From: JADHUC01 sp964617665
GTDB taxonomy: Bacteria; Planctomycetota; Planctomycetia; Pirellulales; Pirellulaceae
DNA length: 24,665 nucleotides
Direction of reading: 5' to 3'
Assembly (NCBI GenBank): GCA_964617665.1
Contig: CAZUAH010000178.1
Location: forward strand, 1-24,665
The position numbers were made by a program, and so were the translations under genes. This document shows, piece by piece, positions 8,901 to 16,471 of the stretch. The notes beneath the pieces were generated by a model that was not told the origin of the DNA, did not search any database, and was given only the letters and a program-made list of their open reading frames with translations. Each line of letters starts with the position of its first letter. The first letter of the stretch is position 1.

Positions 8901-9173
8901 GGCAAAGCCATGGCTCTGGCGGGCGAGGTCGTGTTCGTGGCCGGTACGCCGGCAGTGTTCCCTCAAGGCGACCCTGCAAAGGCATATGAAGGCCGAATGG
9001 GTGGTGTACTTTGGGCAGCCTCTGCGGTGGATGGCACGAAACTCACGGAGTACGCGCTAGATGCGGCTCCAGAGTGGGATAGTCTGGCGGCAGCCAATGG
9101 GCGCTTGTTTCTGTGTACGACGGATGGCAAAGTAAACTGTTTTGCGGAAGAGCAGAAAACGGACTCCGAATGA
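5919..9173 (+). CDS. Exported SAM-methyltransferase-like / PQQ-type beta-propeller fusion protein
   Basis: About 1084 residues from the ATG at 5919. An in-frame ATG at 5871 exists, but the 5919 start is preferred because it is preceded by GAAGG at 5904-5908 and opens directly with a signal peptide (MRHSVCSIIAVFALAVYP). Residues about 35-150 carry a class I methyltransferase glycine motif (VVHVGCGDGRLTAALL; G47-G51) and the family segment LPYVDNLVNLVVVDM. EIDEWQQHHHGADNNAV and VVGPPRRYQWVSDP then lead into two BamB/PQQ-like propeller halves, with repeats such as VFDAATGNVLKKYNG, AIDSDSGRELWKKA, CLDRASGEQRWR, and after about 660 AMNADKGEVQWTYTAGG and CLRAMDGALIWRFKA. A Cys cluster (CGVGHLPCNGLLY, ACSCG) separates the halves. 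Fusions of this sort are familiar in planctomycete annotation; the function is unknown. No PQQ-dehydrogenase catalytic signature was recognised. Three heptanucleotide arrays encode parts of the protein. The gene converges with a sulfatase 34 bp downstream. Confidence 0.8.
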   Translation: MRHSVCSIIAVFALAVYPDGGMTIAAGLADDILKEAGVAGGLVVHVGCGDGRLTAALLAGDGCHVQGLAANSEDLAAASEHIQSLGLYGKVSVARWMGERLPYVDNLVNLVVVDMRYEIRDTRFGPRDAGSEILRILAPRGVAVVREKGNEVWLSCIPHPVSRIGDGLSMFTKPVPAEIDEWQQHHHGADNNAVARDSVVGPPRRYQWVSDPVWSRSHLGMASITSLISAKGRLFSIEDRASVENPALPGKFSLVCRDAFNGIVLWRHRLPDWHPTNIFIKLTPSQLQRQLVAVDDKVHCTPGLNAPITVFDAATGNVLKKYNGTEMTQEFVYDEGVLFAVIGDPVDTSSVGGGRYTLGTSAFPSEVYSPRIKHLDDPKCSIVAIDSDSGRELWKKAADVTRGYQGASLAIRGSDVVYSTLDSVVCLDRASGEQRWRTALKTSAHTAGSGRIGASYLHPNARRNSVTLVLSNEAVYLATGKSLTAFAIKDGTELWSAATRMNHHKPPDIFLTGGAVWTANNKAYDPLTGGPIKVLSQKMTGPMGHDRCYQNRITDRWYINTVSGGSDFLALDGTGEFPHPWGRSTCGVGHLPCNGLLYLGPPACSCGNKVQLNMFNALAPEPDLKSSGQPINITVNPRLEKGPAYGSLQPSAYSLQPNQDWPTYRRDSSRSGHTKATVPARLRPRWQTKLTTRASSPVIVADQVFVADVDAHTVCAMNADKGEVQWTYTAGGRVDSPPTWHEGRLLFGARDGWVYCLRAMDGALIWRFKALPDRLICAFEQIESAWPVCGSILVHNSVAYFAAGRNSFLDGGIFLFGLDPKTGRVIHQRNLYGPYDKNGHPVISKETALGGTGAGGIQGDKGDILSSRGEHVFLRHEAFTSDLNTVKPDERVLPHLITSHGFTERTPHHRSFWTIDTTLYYDRWTSGLGVRGDILVMDGKRYYEVRGYPPGRYTTYDVRANAYTLFAGELSNEEPEKDDRRNYNELWQTKIPLTGKAMALAGEVVFVAGTPAVFPQGDPAKAYEGRMGGVLWAASAVDGTKLTEYALDAAPEWDSLAAANGRLFLCTTDGKVNCFAEEQKTDSE
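6265..6313. repeat. Heptanucleotide array (GATACGA, 7 units) inside the fusion gene
   Basis: Seven contiguous 7-bp units: three exact GATACGA followed by GATTCGG, GCCGCGA, GATGCGG and GAAGCGA. The period is 7, so the array cycles through all three frames and encodes a YEIRDTR-type heptapeptide pattern at about residues 116-132. It replaces what should be a short acidic loop of the methyltransferase-like domain, just before ILRILAPRGV. Confidence 0.85.
6379..6410. repeat. Inverted heptanucleotide array (TATCCCG, about 4.5 units) inside the fusion gene
   Basis: Units TATCCTG, TATCCCG, CATCCCG, TATCCCG and CATT. The reverse complement of TATCCCG is CGGGATA, one base from the rotated unit CGAGATA of the array at 6265-6313. 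The two arrays are therefore inverted versions of one repeat family, 65 bp apart. This one encodes SCIPHPVSRIG (about residues 154-164). Confidence 0.8.
7860..7887. repeat. Heptanucleotide array (CTTCAGC, 4 units) in the linker between propeller halves
   Basis: Units CTTCAGC, CTTCAGC, TTACAGC and CTTCAGC, encoding SLQPSAYSLQP just before DWPTYRRDSSRSGHT, where the second propeller half begins. The period is the same (7 bp) but the unit differs from the arrays at 6265 and 6379. Confidence 0.8.
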
Positions 9174-9207
9174 CCTGTTCCATTTTTACAACTAACGCCG
9201 CTCGCCC

Positions 9208-11211
9208 TCAGCGTTCAGGCCACGCAATCAAGACGTTTCCTTTTTGGTCGCTTAACTTCAAGTCGGCAATCGTTGCTTTGCCTGGGCCTTCACTGACGTC
9301 AATCCGAAGCTTGTAGATTCGCTGATCGGTGGAGAGTTCAGCATCTATGTCCTGCCACTCGTCCGTCGACTGGACATCGAATTCGATACGCTTGCCTCTT
9401 GGCAATAGCAGATCGGGCTTCGTTGTGTAGAACACCTCACCTTTGCCTTCTGTTTGGGCAGCAAGCCGAAACGACAAACGGTAGGGGCCGGGCGGAAGTT
9501 CTCTGCCCAGGGAATCGATGGCGATTCCGGGGTCCTCGCCGGTGAATTGCAGGTGAAGCATGCGGTCCTTGATTTCCAGTTCCGTATTCTTGCGAGCACG
9601 AATCGTCTTGGTCGCCCGCCTCTTCCTCGTGACCGTCTCTTGTGGGTCGATTTCAAAATTCGTCCATTCAGGGTGACGATGCGGAAGCGATGCTGTCGTA
9701 GCAGGCGTATAGAACTTGGGCGATGCGTGCAGAACATCGCGAGTCATGTCGGTCCACTGTTGTGTCATCGCCCGCAATCGATCTGGCTCGGAAGCGGCCA
9801 GATCGTGCAACTCGGTACGATCTCTACCGATATCGTAAAGCTCCCATGCCTCGCCGCGAAAACTGACCGCTTTCCAATCGCCGTCGCGAAGCCCCCGGTC
9901 GTTACTGAACAACAGATGGATCGGTTTGCGCGAAGCCGCGGGTTCGCCACGAAAGATCGGTGCGAGCGATACGCCGGAAACGGTGCGTAGTTCGCGATCG
10001 GGCCAATGATCCGGAACGGGGCTCTCGCCGATCTCGGCCAGCGTTGGCATCACGTCGATCAGGTGCACCGGGTCGCGAACGATGGCTCCAGGGTCCGTCT
10101 TGAGACCGGCCGGCCAGTGGACGATTGCGGGAGTACTGATGCCACCTTCAAATTGGTTCTGCTTGTAGTAGCGGAAGGGACTGTTTCGCGTCCAGGCCCA
10201 ACCCGTCGAGTCACTCCACCTGACGCTGCCATCGGTTGGCTCCGCGTCCAGGCCGTTTGATCGACGGTCATATGGACAAGCGCCGTTATCGGACACAAAC
10301 AGAACCAGGGTATTTTCCAGTTCATTGTGGGATCGCAAGTCATCAATCAATCGTCCGATTTCCACGTCGACACGGTCGATCATCGCGGCAAGCGCTGTCA
10401 TCCGCTTTGCTTCCCACGCTCGCCGCCTGTCGCTCAGTGATTCCCACGCGGGGATGTGCTCCGGACGGAGGCTGATCACCAGACGATCAGGCAACAAGCC
10501 AATTCCCTTCTGTTTGGCAATACGAGCATCGCGCACTTGATCCCATCCCAGATCATAGCGCCCCTTGTACTTCGCGTAGTCTTCGGGCAGCGCCTGCAGC
10601 GGGGCGTGCGGTGCATTGAAAGCAATGTACAGGTACCAGGGCTTCGACGTGTGACGCCCGTCTTTCAGGAACTTCAAGGCGAAGTCCACGTTGGCAATGG
10701 TCGTGTAGAAGCCATCCTCCGGAACTTTCCAGGTCTCGCCGTCGAGCCGGAAGGTACCATCGCCGCTGAAATAGTTGCACGCGCCACTGAGATGACCAAA
10801 GTAACGCTCGAAGCCAAAGTCGGTCGGCTGACCACTGAGGTGCCATTTGCCGGTCATCGCGGTAAAGTAGCCGCCGCGCCGAAGCACTTCTGCCGAGGTC
10901 ACTGCGTGCGTCAGTTTTACGTTACCAGCGGCGATGCAATATTGACCCGTTAGCAGTGACACACGCGACGAATGGCACTTGGCCGTGTTGTAGAACTGAG
11001 AGAACCGAAGCCCACCGGCGGCCAATGCATCCAGGTTGGGCGTGTGAATCTCGCTTCCATAACAGCCGACATCCGAGAATCCCATGTCATCGACCATGAT
11101 AACAAGGATGTTGGGACGGTCCGCCGCGTGCGTGCTGCACACGCACGCGATTGTGAACAAAGCAGCAAGGGTCTTGATCATGATCGTTCCGGCTTTCTGT
11201 TTCAGTGACAT
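9208..11211 (-). CDS. Sulfatase (arylsulfatase-type, S1 family) with C-terminal extension
   Basis: A 667-residue exported sulfatase. The signal peptide precedes the core (CVCSTHAADRP); an internal ATG at 11181 (residue 11) would give a tidier signal peptide, so the start is uncertain by 10 codons. RPNILVIMVDDMGFSDVG supplies the metal-binding D41/D42. CHSSRVSLLTGQ holds the formylglycine-modified residue C79. FVSDNGACPYDRR is the second metal-binding segment. The activation motif is C-x-S-S-R rather than the usual C-x-P-S-R. A C-terminal region of about 150 residues after a basic linker (TRKRRATKTIRARK) looks like a beta-sandwich, possibly carbohydrate-binding. It is the only minus-strand gene here, convergent with the fusion gene and divergent from the hydrolase-sialidase-sulfatase run. 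The sugar substrate cannot be predicted. Confidence 0.92.
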   Translation of the reverse strand: MSLKQKAGTIMIKTLAALFTIACVCSTHAADRPNILVIMVDDMGFSDVGCYGSEIHTPNLDALAAGGLRFSQFYNTAKCHSSRVSLLTGQYCIAAGNVKLTHAVTSAEVLRRGGYFTAMTGKWHLSGQPTDFGFERYFGHLSGACNYFSGDGTFRLDGETWKVPEDGFYTTIANVDFALKFLKDGRHTSKPWYLYIAFNAPHAPLQALPEDYAKYKGRYDLGWDQVRDARIAKQKGIGLLPDRLVISLRPEHIPAWESLSDRRRAWEAKRMTALAAMIDRVDVEIGRLIDDLRSHNELENTLVLFVSDNGACPYDRRSNGLDAEPTDGSVRWSDSTGWAWTRNSPFRYYKQNQFEGGISTPAIVHWPAGLKTDPGAIVRDPVHLIDVMPTLAEIGESPVPDHWPDRELRTVSGVSLAPIFRGEPAASRKPIHLLFSNDRGLRDGDWKAVSFRGEAWELYDIGRDRTELHDLAASEPDRLRAMTQQWTDMTRDVLHASPKFYTPATTASLPHRHPEWTNFEIDPQETVTRKRRATKTIRARKNTELEIKDRMLHLQFTGEDPGIAIDSLGRELPPGPYRLSFRLAAQTEGKGEVFYTTKPDLLLPRGKRIEFDVQSTDEWQDIDAELSTDQRIYKLRIDVSEGPGKATIADLKLSDQKGNVLIAWPER

Positions 11212-11304
11212 GATTCCAGTGTCATCGCTACAACGCTACTGGGCAAGGTGTCCCGTGGTGGTGGCTGGCAGCGATTACTACACTATCATGGCACAAACCT
11301 GCTC

Positions 11305-11330
11305 GGTTTCGTACCATCCAGTACGAAACC
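11305..11330. promoter_or_regulatory. Perfect palindrome in the divergent intergenic region (candidate operator)
   Basis: GGTTTCGTAC and GTACGAAACC form perfect 10-bp inverted arms around a 6-bp centre (CATCCA). The site lies between the minus-strand sulfatase (start 11211 or 11181) and the + strand alpha/beta hydrolase (start 11388), where it could act on both promoters. No T-run follows either arm, so a terminator is less likely. I cannot fix -35/-10 elements with confidence. Confidence 0.5.
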
Positions 11331-11387
11331 AAGACAGTTGGATCATTAGACCTTCGGTTCTATTGGAATGACGTGGGATTGCATGCC

Positions 11388-12290
11388 ATGAAATGTGTCT
11401 TCAACAGTTGTGTGATGCCTGCGTGGTTTGCTCTCGCATTGAGCCTCGTTGTCCAAGCAACAGCGGATGAGCGAGTTGGCCAATTCGTGGTGCACGAAGG
11501 TCTCGCGTTCTCAGATGCCGCGCCAAAGCTTCGCCTCGATCTCTACCTACCCTCAGAAGCGCGGAAGCCGGCTGCGTGTGTGATCGTTATTCAAGGCGGC
11601 GGGTTCATGGCACAGGATGGCAAGCGTTTTCGCCCTTTCGCCGTCTATTTGGCCGAGCACGGTTTCGCCGCTGCGTTGATTTCGTATCGAGGTCGCCCGA
11701 ATGACCATTACCGAGACACCGTCGCCGATGTCAAATCAGCGGTCCGGTTCGTTCGGCGCACCTCCTCAAGGTACAACCTCGACCCGAATAGACTCGGTGC
11801 GATGGGCCGTTCGGCCGGGGGAACGCTCGCGGCATTGCTCGCCGTAACAGACGACAAAGAGGATCGTAAGGACGCGGACGGAACTTCCGAGCCCTCAAGT
11901 CGCGTCCACGCCGCTGTTGCGTTTGCGGGTGTGTTCGACTTTGTGTCACGTTTTACGGACCAGAATCAGCGGGCTTTGCAGCCGCGGCTTGAGACGAAGA
12001 TGAAGACGAACGGAGACTGGGTAGGAACTCCTTTTTCACCGACCAATCAGGACTGGCTCAACGCATCGGCGATTCAGCACGTAGATGAACATGACCCACC
12101 GATGCTTTTCATCCACTGCAAGGATGACGCGACGGTTCCCTGGCAGCAGTCTCGCGACATGTGCGAGAAGATGAGGGAAGCCGGTGTTTCGTCTGCGTGT
12201 AAACTGTACGAGACTGGCGGCCATGGATTCCGTGGCCTTGGCGAAAAGCCGATGGCGGAAATGGTGCGGTTCTTCGAGAAGACCCTTTGA
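11388..12290 (+). CDS. Alpha/beta hydrolase (carboxylesterase/BD-FAE-like), exported
   Basis: A 300-residue protein. The longest frame begins at a GTG at 11373, but the ATG at 11388 starts a good signal peptide (MKCVFNSCVMPAWFALALSLVVQATADE). The alpha/beta hydrolase fold is shown by the oxyanion segment VIQGGGF (Gln where hormone-sensitive-lipase relatives have His), nucleophile S142 in GRSAGG, acid D247 in KDDATVP, and H279 in GGHGF. YLAEHGFAAALISYRG and VRFVRRTSSRYNLDPNRLGAMG match the usual connecting segments. It probably cleaves acetyl or feruloyl-type esters from polysaccharide. It is the first gene of a + strand run and lies 50 bp before the sialidase, so co-transcription is likely. 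The exact ester substrate is unknown. Confidence 0.85.
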   Translation: MKCVFNSCVMPAWFALALSLVVQATADERVGQFVVHEGLAFSDAAPKLRLDLYLPSEARKPAACVIVIQGGGFMAQDGKRFRPFAVYLAEHGFAAALISYRGRPNDHYRDTVADVKSAVRFVRRTSSRYNLDPNRLGAMGRSAGGTLAALLAVTDDKEDRKDADGTSEPSSRVHAAVAFAGVFDFVSRFTDQNQRALQPRLETKMKTNGDWVGTPFSPTNQDWLNASAIQHVDEHDPPMLFIHCKDDATVPWQQSRDMCEKMREAGVSSACKLYETGGHGFRGLGEKPMAEMVRFFEKTL

Positions 12291-12340
12291 ACGGGATCTG
12301 TTGGACGCGAATCTCATAACCACCGGGTACGAGGAGCATC

Positions 12341-13534
12341 ATGACATTGCACGGGCAGTACACTCGCAGCATCTTGCCGACTGCCACGCTGCTCGTTGCG
12401 GCCTTTGTGACTGTTCTGTCGACCTGCTCGACGATCCAGGCGGAATCGACTGTCAAGCGCGTCGACGCCTATATTTCTGGTCAAGACGGCTACCACACGT
12501 ACCGTTTACCCACGCTGGTGTGCACCAAGGAAGGCACGTTGCTGCTGTTCTGCGATGGCCGCAAGAATAGCGCCGGTGACATCGGCAAGATCGATCCGGT
12601 GCTTCGTCGCAGTCTCGATGGCGGCCGGACCTGGCAGCCGCTTCAGGTGCTCGCCACCGACCCAGCCCCTCACACCAAGCTGGGTAACGCTTGCCCGCTA
12701 TACGATTGCCAGAGGGGCGCGGTCCATCTGATCTACCTGGAGAATCTCACGCAGGCGCTTTTGATCACCTCAACTGACCAAGGCGCGACGTTCACCCTAC
12801 CGAGAGACATTACCGCCGCTTTCCAAGAGTTTGACTACCCGTGGAAATACTTCGCGACGGGCCACGTACACGGCATCCAGATGCGTAGCGGCCGACTCGT
12901 TGCCCCCGTGTGGCTGAACACCGTGCCGCGCAAGTCTGAGCAAAAGGGACGCATGCGCAACGGCATCCTGTACAGCGACGACCACGGCCGCACTTGGCAC
13001 GCCGGTGGCTTGGTCGAGCATTTTCACAATCTCAACGAGTCGACAGTCCACGAAGGCTGCGAAGATGGTAGCATGATAATGAACTGTCGCGCGATGCACC
13101 TTGGCTGCCGCGTCATTTCGCGCAGCAATGACGCCGGCGCCACGTGGTCCGTGCCGATCAAGAAGGAAGAATTGCCCGGGCCGACTTGCCAAGCAAGCAC
13201 GCTGGTGCTGCCGTCCGATAGTGGCCAGCAACGGGTGCTCTTCTCGAACCCGGCCACGAAGAGTTCGCGCACGAGGATGACCGTGCGTCTCAGCAGCGAC
13301 GGCGGTATCACTTGGCCAGTGAGCAAGCTGATCGATGCGGGCGGCGCGGGCTACAGCGACATGGCGCTCGGTCCGGACGGCACGATCTACCTTGCCTACG
13401 AACGATTCGAAGACCGACCCTACGATCGTATCACCGTTGTCCGGTTCAGTCTCGAATGGCTCACCGGGAAACAGCAAGCTCGTTCTTCTCACTCGTGGTA
13501 TCAGAAGACTTCAACCAGAAGAGACGCCGAATGA
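12341..13534 (+). CDS. Exo-alpha-sialidase-like protein (GH33/BNR repeat)
   Basis: A 397-residue exported protein with a clear ribosome binding site GAGGAG at 12331-12336. Residues 1-34 are a signal peptide (TIQA|ES). The sialidase signature YRLP is at 54-57, followed by DPVLRRS and at least four Asp-box repeats: SLDGGRTW (91-98), SDDHGRTW, SNDAGATW and SSDGGITW, with a weaker STDQGATF. NESTVHEGCEDGSMIMNCR matches the region that bears the active-site Glu in bacterial sialidases, and AGYSDMALGPDGTIYLAYE matches the region of the nucleophile Tyr and its partner Glu. It would release terminal sialic acids, or a related nonulosonic acid, in the periplasm or outside. Its stop overlaps the next sulfatase start (ATGA), so the two are probably translated together. 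Other six-bladed BNR hydrolases are the main alternative. Confidence 0.85.
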   Translation: MTLHGQYTRSILPTATLLVAAFVTVLSTCSTIQAESTVKRVDAYISGQDGYHTYRLPTLVCTKEGTLLLFCDGRKNSAGDIGKIDPVLRRSLDGGRTWQPLQVLATDPAPHTKLGNACPLYDCQRGAVHLIYLENLTQALLITSTDQGATFTLPRDITAAFQEFDYPWKYFATGHVHGIQMRSGRLVAPVWLNTVPRKSEQKGRMRNGILYSDDHGRTWHAGGLVEHFHNLNESTVHEGCEDGSMIMNCRAMHLGCRVISRSNDAGATWSVPIKKEELPGPTCQASTLVLPSDSGQQRVLFSNPATKSSRTRMTVRLSSDGGITWPVSKLIDAGGAGYSDMALGPDGTIYLAYERFEDRPYDRITVVRFSLEWLTGKQQARSSHSWYQKTSTRRDAE

Positions 13535-14952
13535 GATTCCTGCCAATCGCAATCTTGCCTTTGACCGTTCTGTGCCCGTCGCTTCAGGCGGAGGCATCAA
13601 CGTCAGAAAAACCGAACGTTGTACTCATATACATCGACGATTTGGGATACGGAGACGTTGGATGTTACGGCTGCACGGACATTCCGACGCCCAACATCGA
13701 TCGGCTGGCTAAGGAAGGCGTCCGTTGCACGGCGTCCTACATCCCCAATCCGCCGTGTTGTCCGAGTCGTTGCGGCCTGATGATGGGGCAATACGCCCAG
13801 CGTTTCGGAAAGTATGGCATGTCACGCGGGCTTCCGATTCCGGAGGACCGCCCGACGCTGGCGAGGTTCCTTCGCGATCACGGTTACGTAACCGCTCAGA
13901 TTGGCAAGTGGGACATTGGGACACGGGCGCAAGGGCCTCTCAAGGTGGGATTCACCGAGGTCGCGAAGTCCCCGCCGAAAAAACGGTACACCCGGGAAGA
14001 GCTCGCCAGTGCGCCGGAAGAATTGCGGAAGCAGATCGCCAAGAAGAACGGTCACTCAAAGTACTTCTGCATCAACAAGGATGGCGAGACGGTCTGGCTC
14101 ACCGACTACGACGGCGATTTGATGGCGGGCTTTATCGATCGCCACAGAGCCGAACCCTTCTTTCTCTACTGGTCACCAGAGGCGATCCACTCGTTCAATA
14201 CGGAAGTCCCCAAAAGACTGACCGATCGGACTCAGGCCGAGGGGAAGCGACGAAAGTTGGCCGGCGCTATCGTCTCGGTCGATGATCAGGTTGGCAAGCT
14301 ACTGCAGGTGCTGAGTGAGCACGGGCTGCGTGACAAGACGCTGATCATTTTTTCCAGCGACAACGGAGCCAATGGAGGCGAGGGCGGCACTTCGACCCCA
14401 TACACCGGCGGTAAAGGACAGGGGACCCAAAGAGAAGGATGGGTTCGCGTGCCCACAGTCTTCTCAATGCCCGGCGTGCTTCCCGAGGGAAAACAGTACG
14501 ACGGTTTGATGGCAAACTTTGACTTCTATTCCACGATCACATCGCTGGCTACTCAGATGATTCCCGATCACTGCGACGGTGTGGATCTGGTTCCGTATCT
14601 GACGGGCGAGCGGACCGGCCATGCGCACGAGTATCTCTTCTGGCTTAACAACCAACCGGATGATGCGGTCCGCAGGCACTTGATCGCAGTTCGTTGGCAG
14701 GATTGGCGGCTGTACAAGAAGTATGAAAAGGACCGGTGGCAGTTGTTCGATCTCAGTTGGGATCCCCGGGAAGAACACGACATCGCGGCAAAGCATCCCG
14801 ACGTTGTAGAGCAACTGGCCTCGCAACACTCGGCGTGGTCAAAGACACTCGCACCACTCGGCGAGATTCCAAAGATTCGTGCCGATAAGCCGATCATTCC
14901 CAGTGGTCACGGCTGGGCGATTGTCTCAGCGAAAGAAGGCGACAACAAATGA
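13531..14952 (+). CDS. Sulfatase (arylsulfatase A/GalNAc-6-sulfatase-like, S1 family)
   Basis: The start at 13531 is chosen over an upstream in-frame ATG at 13312 because it overlaps the sialidase stop as ATGA and begins a signal peptide (MRFLPIAILPLTVLCPSLQA). The protein has 473 residues, close to normal for the family. KPNVVLIYIDDLGYGDVGCYG gives metal ligands D36/D37. PPCCPSRCGLMMGQ gives the formylglycine site C76 in C-C-P-S-R. IIFSSDNGANGG is the second metal-binding segment, and YTGGKGQGTQREGWVRVP precedes the C-terminal subdomain. It would cut sulfate esters from a sulfated saccharide. It is coupled to the sialidase upstream and to another sulfatase downstream, which suggests one sulfated, sialylated substrate. 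The regiospecificity is not predictable here. Confidence 0.92.
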   Translation: MRFLPIAILPLTVLCPSLQAEASTSEKPNVVLIYIDDLGYGDVGCYGCTDIPTPNIDRLAKEGVRCTASYIPNPPCCPSRCGLMMGQYAQRFGKYGMSRGLPIPEDRPTLARFLRDHGYVTAQIGKWDIGTRAQGPLKVGFTEVAKSPPKKRYTREELASAPEELRKQIAKKNGHSKYFCINKDGETVWLTDYDGDLMAGFIDRHRAEPFFLYWSPEAIHSFNTEVPKRLTDRTQAEGKRRKLAGAIVSVDDQVGKLLQVLSEHGLRDKTLIIFSSDNGANGGEGGTSTPYTGGKGQGTQREGWVRVPTVFSMPGVLPEGKQYDGLMANFDFYSTITSLATQMIPDHCDGVDLVPYLTGERTGHAHEYLFWLNNQPDDAVRRHLIAVRWQDWRLYKKYEKDRWQLFDLSWDPREEHDIAAKHPDVVEQLASQHSAWSKTLAPLGEIPKIRADKPIIPSGHGWAIVSAKEGDNK

Positions 14953-16367
14953 AGAGAACTGCCAGTATGTTCTTTGTGCTGACGTTTGTCGTTCTCCACG
15001 GCTCGATTCAGATGTGCCGGGCCGCCGAACGAATGAATGTTCTCTTCTTATGCGTTGATGACCTCAATACATGGCTCTTGTCCGACCCAGATCGCTATGC
15101 AGGCAAAGTCGTCGCGCCGTCGATCCAGAAACTGGCGAGTGAAGGTGTGCTTTTCACGCGGGCCTATTGCGCCGCTCCCAAGTGCTCGCCGTCGCGAACG
15201 GCCGTGCTCTCCGGAGTGGCGCCCTGGAAATCCGGGATCTATCAGAATTCGCAGGTGATTAGTGACAGCCCTGCGCTAAAGACGGCGATTTCGTTGCCAC
15301 AGCATTTCAAAGGCAACGGGTATTACATCGCGTCGGCCGGCAAGGTTTCCCATGGGTACGACATCAGGAGTGTCTGGGACAAACACGTCCCGCATAAACG
15401 CGATCCCGTACCGCCCAATGCACCTCTCTCGAAGATTGGGCGTGGGGAAAAGGACTGGGGGGCAACGCACCTGTCCGAATCAGAGATGGGCGATACGAAA
15501 TACGCGGACTTTGCCATTGCCCAGTTACGGAAGAAACACGACAAGCCCTTCCTGATAGCGTGCGGATTGTTTCATCCTCACTACCCCTGGTATGTGCCGC
15601 AGAAGTATTTGGACCTGTATCCACTTGACGAGATTGTTCTGCCCCCGCTCAAAGAAGATGACCTGGCGGATGTGCCGAAAGAGGGAATCGATTTGGCCAA
15701 CCCCTCGACACACGAAAAGATCGTTGAAGCCAACGAATACAAGAAGGCACTCCAGGGGTACTTGGCGAGCACAAGTTACGCGGATGCGCAGATTGGGCGA
15801 GTTCTCGCGGCGCTAGAGGCGAGCCCTTACAGAGACAACACACTCGTCGTACTCTGGTCCGATCACGGGTTCCATCTGGGCGAAAAGAGTCACTGGGCCA
15901 AAAGCACGCTGTGGGAAGAAGCGACGCATGCGCTCTTGATGTTCAAGGTGCCGGGAGTAACGAAGCCGAAACAGGTCTGCAATCGCTTTGTCTCGTTGCT
16001 GGATATCTATCCGACCCTGGTCGAGCTCTGCGGCCTGCCCGCTCTATCGCAGCACGACGGAAACTCGCTCGTTCCGCTTCTCAAGAATCCAGCTCTACCG
16101 TGGGACAGGCCAGCCATCACCGGCTTCTTGGGTATGTGGAAGCTCGACGTTCATCTAACTGTGCGAACGGAAAGCTATCGCTACATCCGCTATGGCCAAG
16201 GTGGCGAAGAGTTCTATCACTGCCGCAAGGATCCACATGAGTGGACCAACCAAATCGGCAATCCCAAGTTCCGGGCAGAGCTAAAACGGCATATCGCCAT
16301 GTTGCCCGATCCGGCTAAGCCCATCCCGTACAAGCAACGTGGGGACAAGAAGGCGAAGAAGAAGTGA
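14949..16367 (+). CDS. Sulfatase (iduronate-2-sulfatase/choline-sulfatase-like, S1 family)
   Basis: A 472-residue protein whose ATG overlaps the previous stop as ATGA. The signal peptide runs to about residue 26 (HGSIQMCRAAE). RMNVLFLCVDDLNTW gives D37/D38; KCSPSRTAVLSGVAP gives formylglycine site C79 in a canonical C-S-P-S-R; LWSDHGFHLGEKSHWAKSTLWEEATHA is typical of the iduronate-2-sulfatase-like branch (shown here only as a landmark near residue 302). It ends in a basic tail (GDKKAKKK). It is the third gene of the coupled sialidase-sulfatase-sulfatase block. Just beyond its stop, in another frame, lies a short remnant matching a region upstream of the FAD gene, so the 3' boundary has been rearranged. 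The sulfated sugar is unknown; iduronate is not implied by similarity alone. Confidence 0.92.
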   Translation: MKRTASMFFVLTFVVLHGSIQMCRAAERMNVLFLCVDDLNTWLLSDPDRYAGKVVAPSIQKLASEGVLFTRAYCAAPKCSPSRTAVLSGVAPWKSGIYQNSQVISDSPALKTAISLPQHFKGNGYYIASAGKVSHGYDIRSVWDKHVPHKRDPVPPNAPLSKIGRGEKDWGATHLSESEMGDTKYADFAIAQLRKKHDKPFLIACGLFHPHYPWYVPQKYLDLYPLDEIVLPPLKEDDLADVPKEGIDLANPSTHEKIVEANEYKKALQGYLASTSYADAQIGRVLAALEASPYRDNTLVVLWSDHGFHLGEKSHWAKSTLWEEATHALLMFKVPGVTKPKQVCNRFVSLLDIYPTLVELCGLPALSQHDGNSLVPLLKNPALPWDRPAITGFLGMWKLDVHLTVRTESYRYIRYGQGGEEFYHCRKDPHEWTNQIGNPKFRAELKRHIAMLPDPAKPIPYKQRGDKKAKKK

Positions 16368-16410
16368 AACAACTCCGCCAGCAATACAAAGTGGAAGAGT
16401 GAAACATGGT
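16361..16410 (+). repeat. Imperfect 50-bp direct repeat, left copy
   Basis: This 50-nt stretch matches 18541-18591 at about 45 of 51 aligned positions with one gap, and the final 20 nt (GTGGAAGAGTGAAACATGGT) are identical. It overlaps the end of the third sulfatase. In a second frame it reads VKQLRQQYKVEE-stop (16364-16402), then a 12-codon ORF from ATG 16406, which runs into the hairpin before the DUF559 gene. Confidence 0.8.
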
Positions 16411-16415
16411 GGGAA

Positions 16416-16446
16416 TCAACTTCACCCTCCCGCAGGGAGGGTGAAG
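16416..16446 (+). repeat. Left boundary repeat of the DUF559 unit, with perfect 12-bp hairpin
   Basis: TCAACTTCACCCTCCC at 16416-16431 recurs exactly at 16905-16920. Within it, CTTCACCCTCCC (16420-16431) pairs perfectly with GGGAGGGTGAAG (16435-16446) over a 3-nt loop. No T-run follows, so it is not a typical rho-independent terminator. Confidence 0.8.
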
Positions 16447-16471
16447 AAATCCAGATCTACAAGACACGATC

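Noticed and set aside
9174..9207. Bidirectional terminator between the convergent fusion gene and sulfatase
   Set aside because: I found no convincing stem-loop in the 34-bp gap.
13312..13530. N-terminal extension of the second sulfatase to an upstream ATG
   Set aside because: The extension overlaps the sialidase by over 200 bp, encodes an Arg-rich shadow sequence and would bury the signal peptide that begins at 13531.
16420..16446. Perfect hairpin as a rho-independent terminator of the sulfatase block
   Set aside because: No T-run follows the stem, and the same sequence recurs after the DUF559 gene as a direct repeat, so a unit boundary is the better explanation. Weak termination is not excluded.
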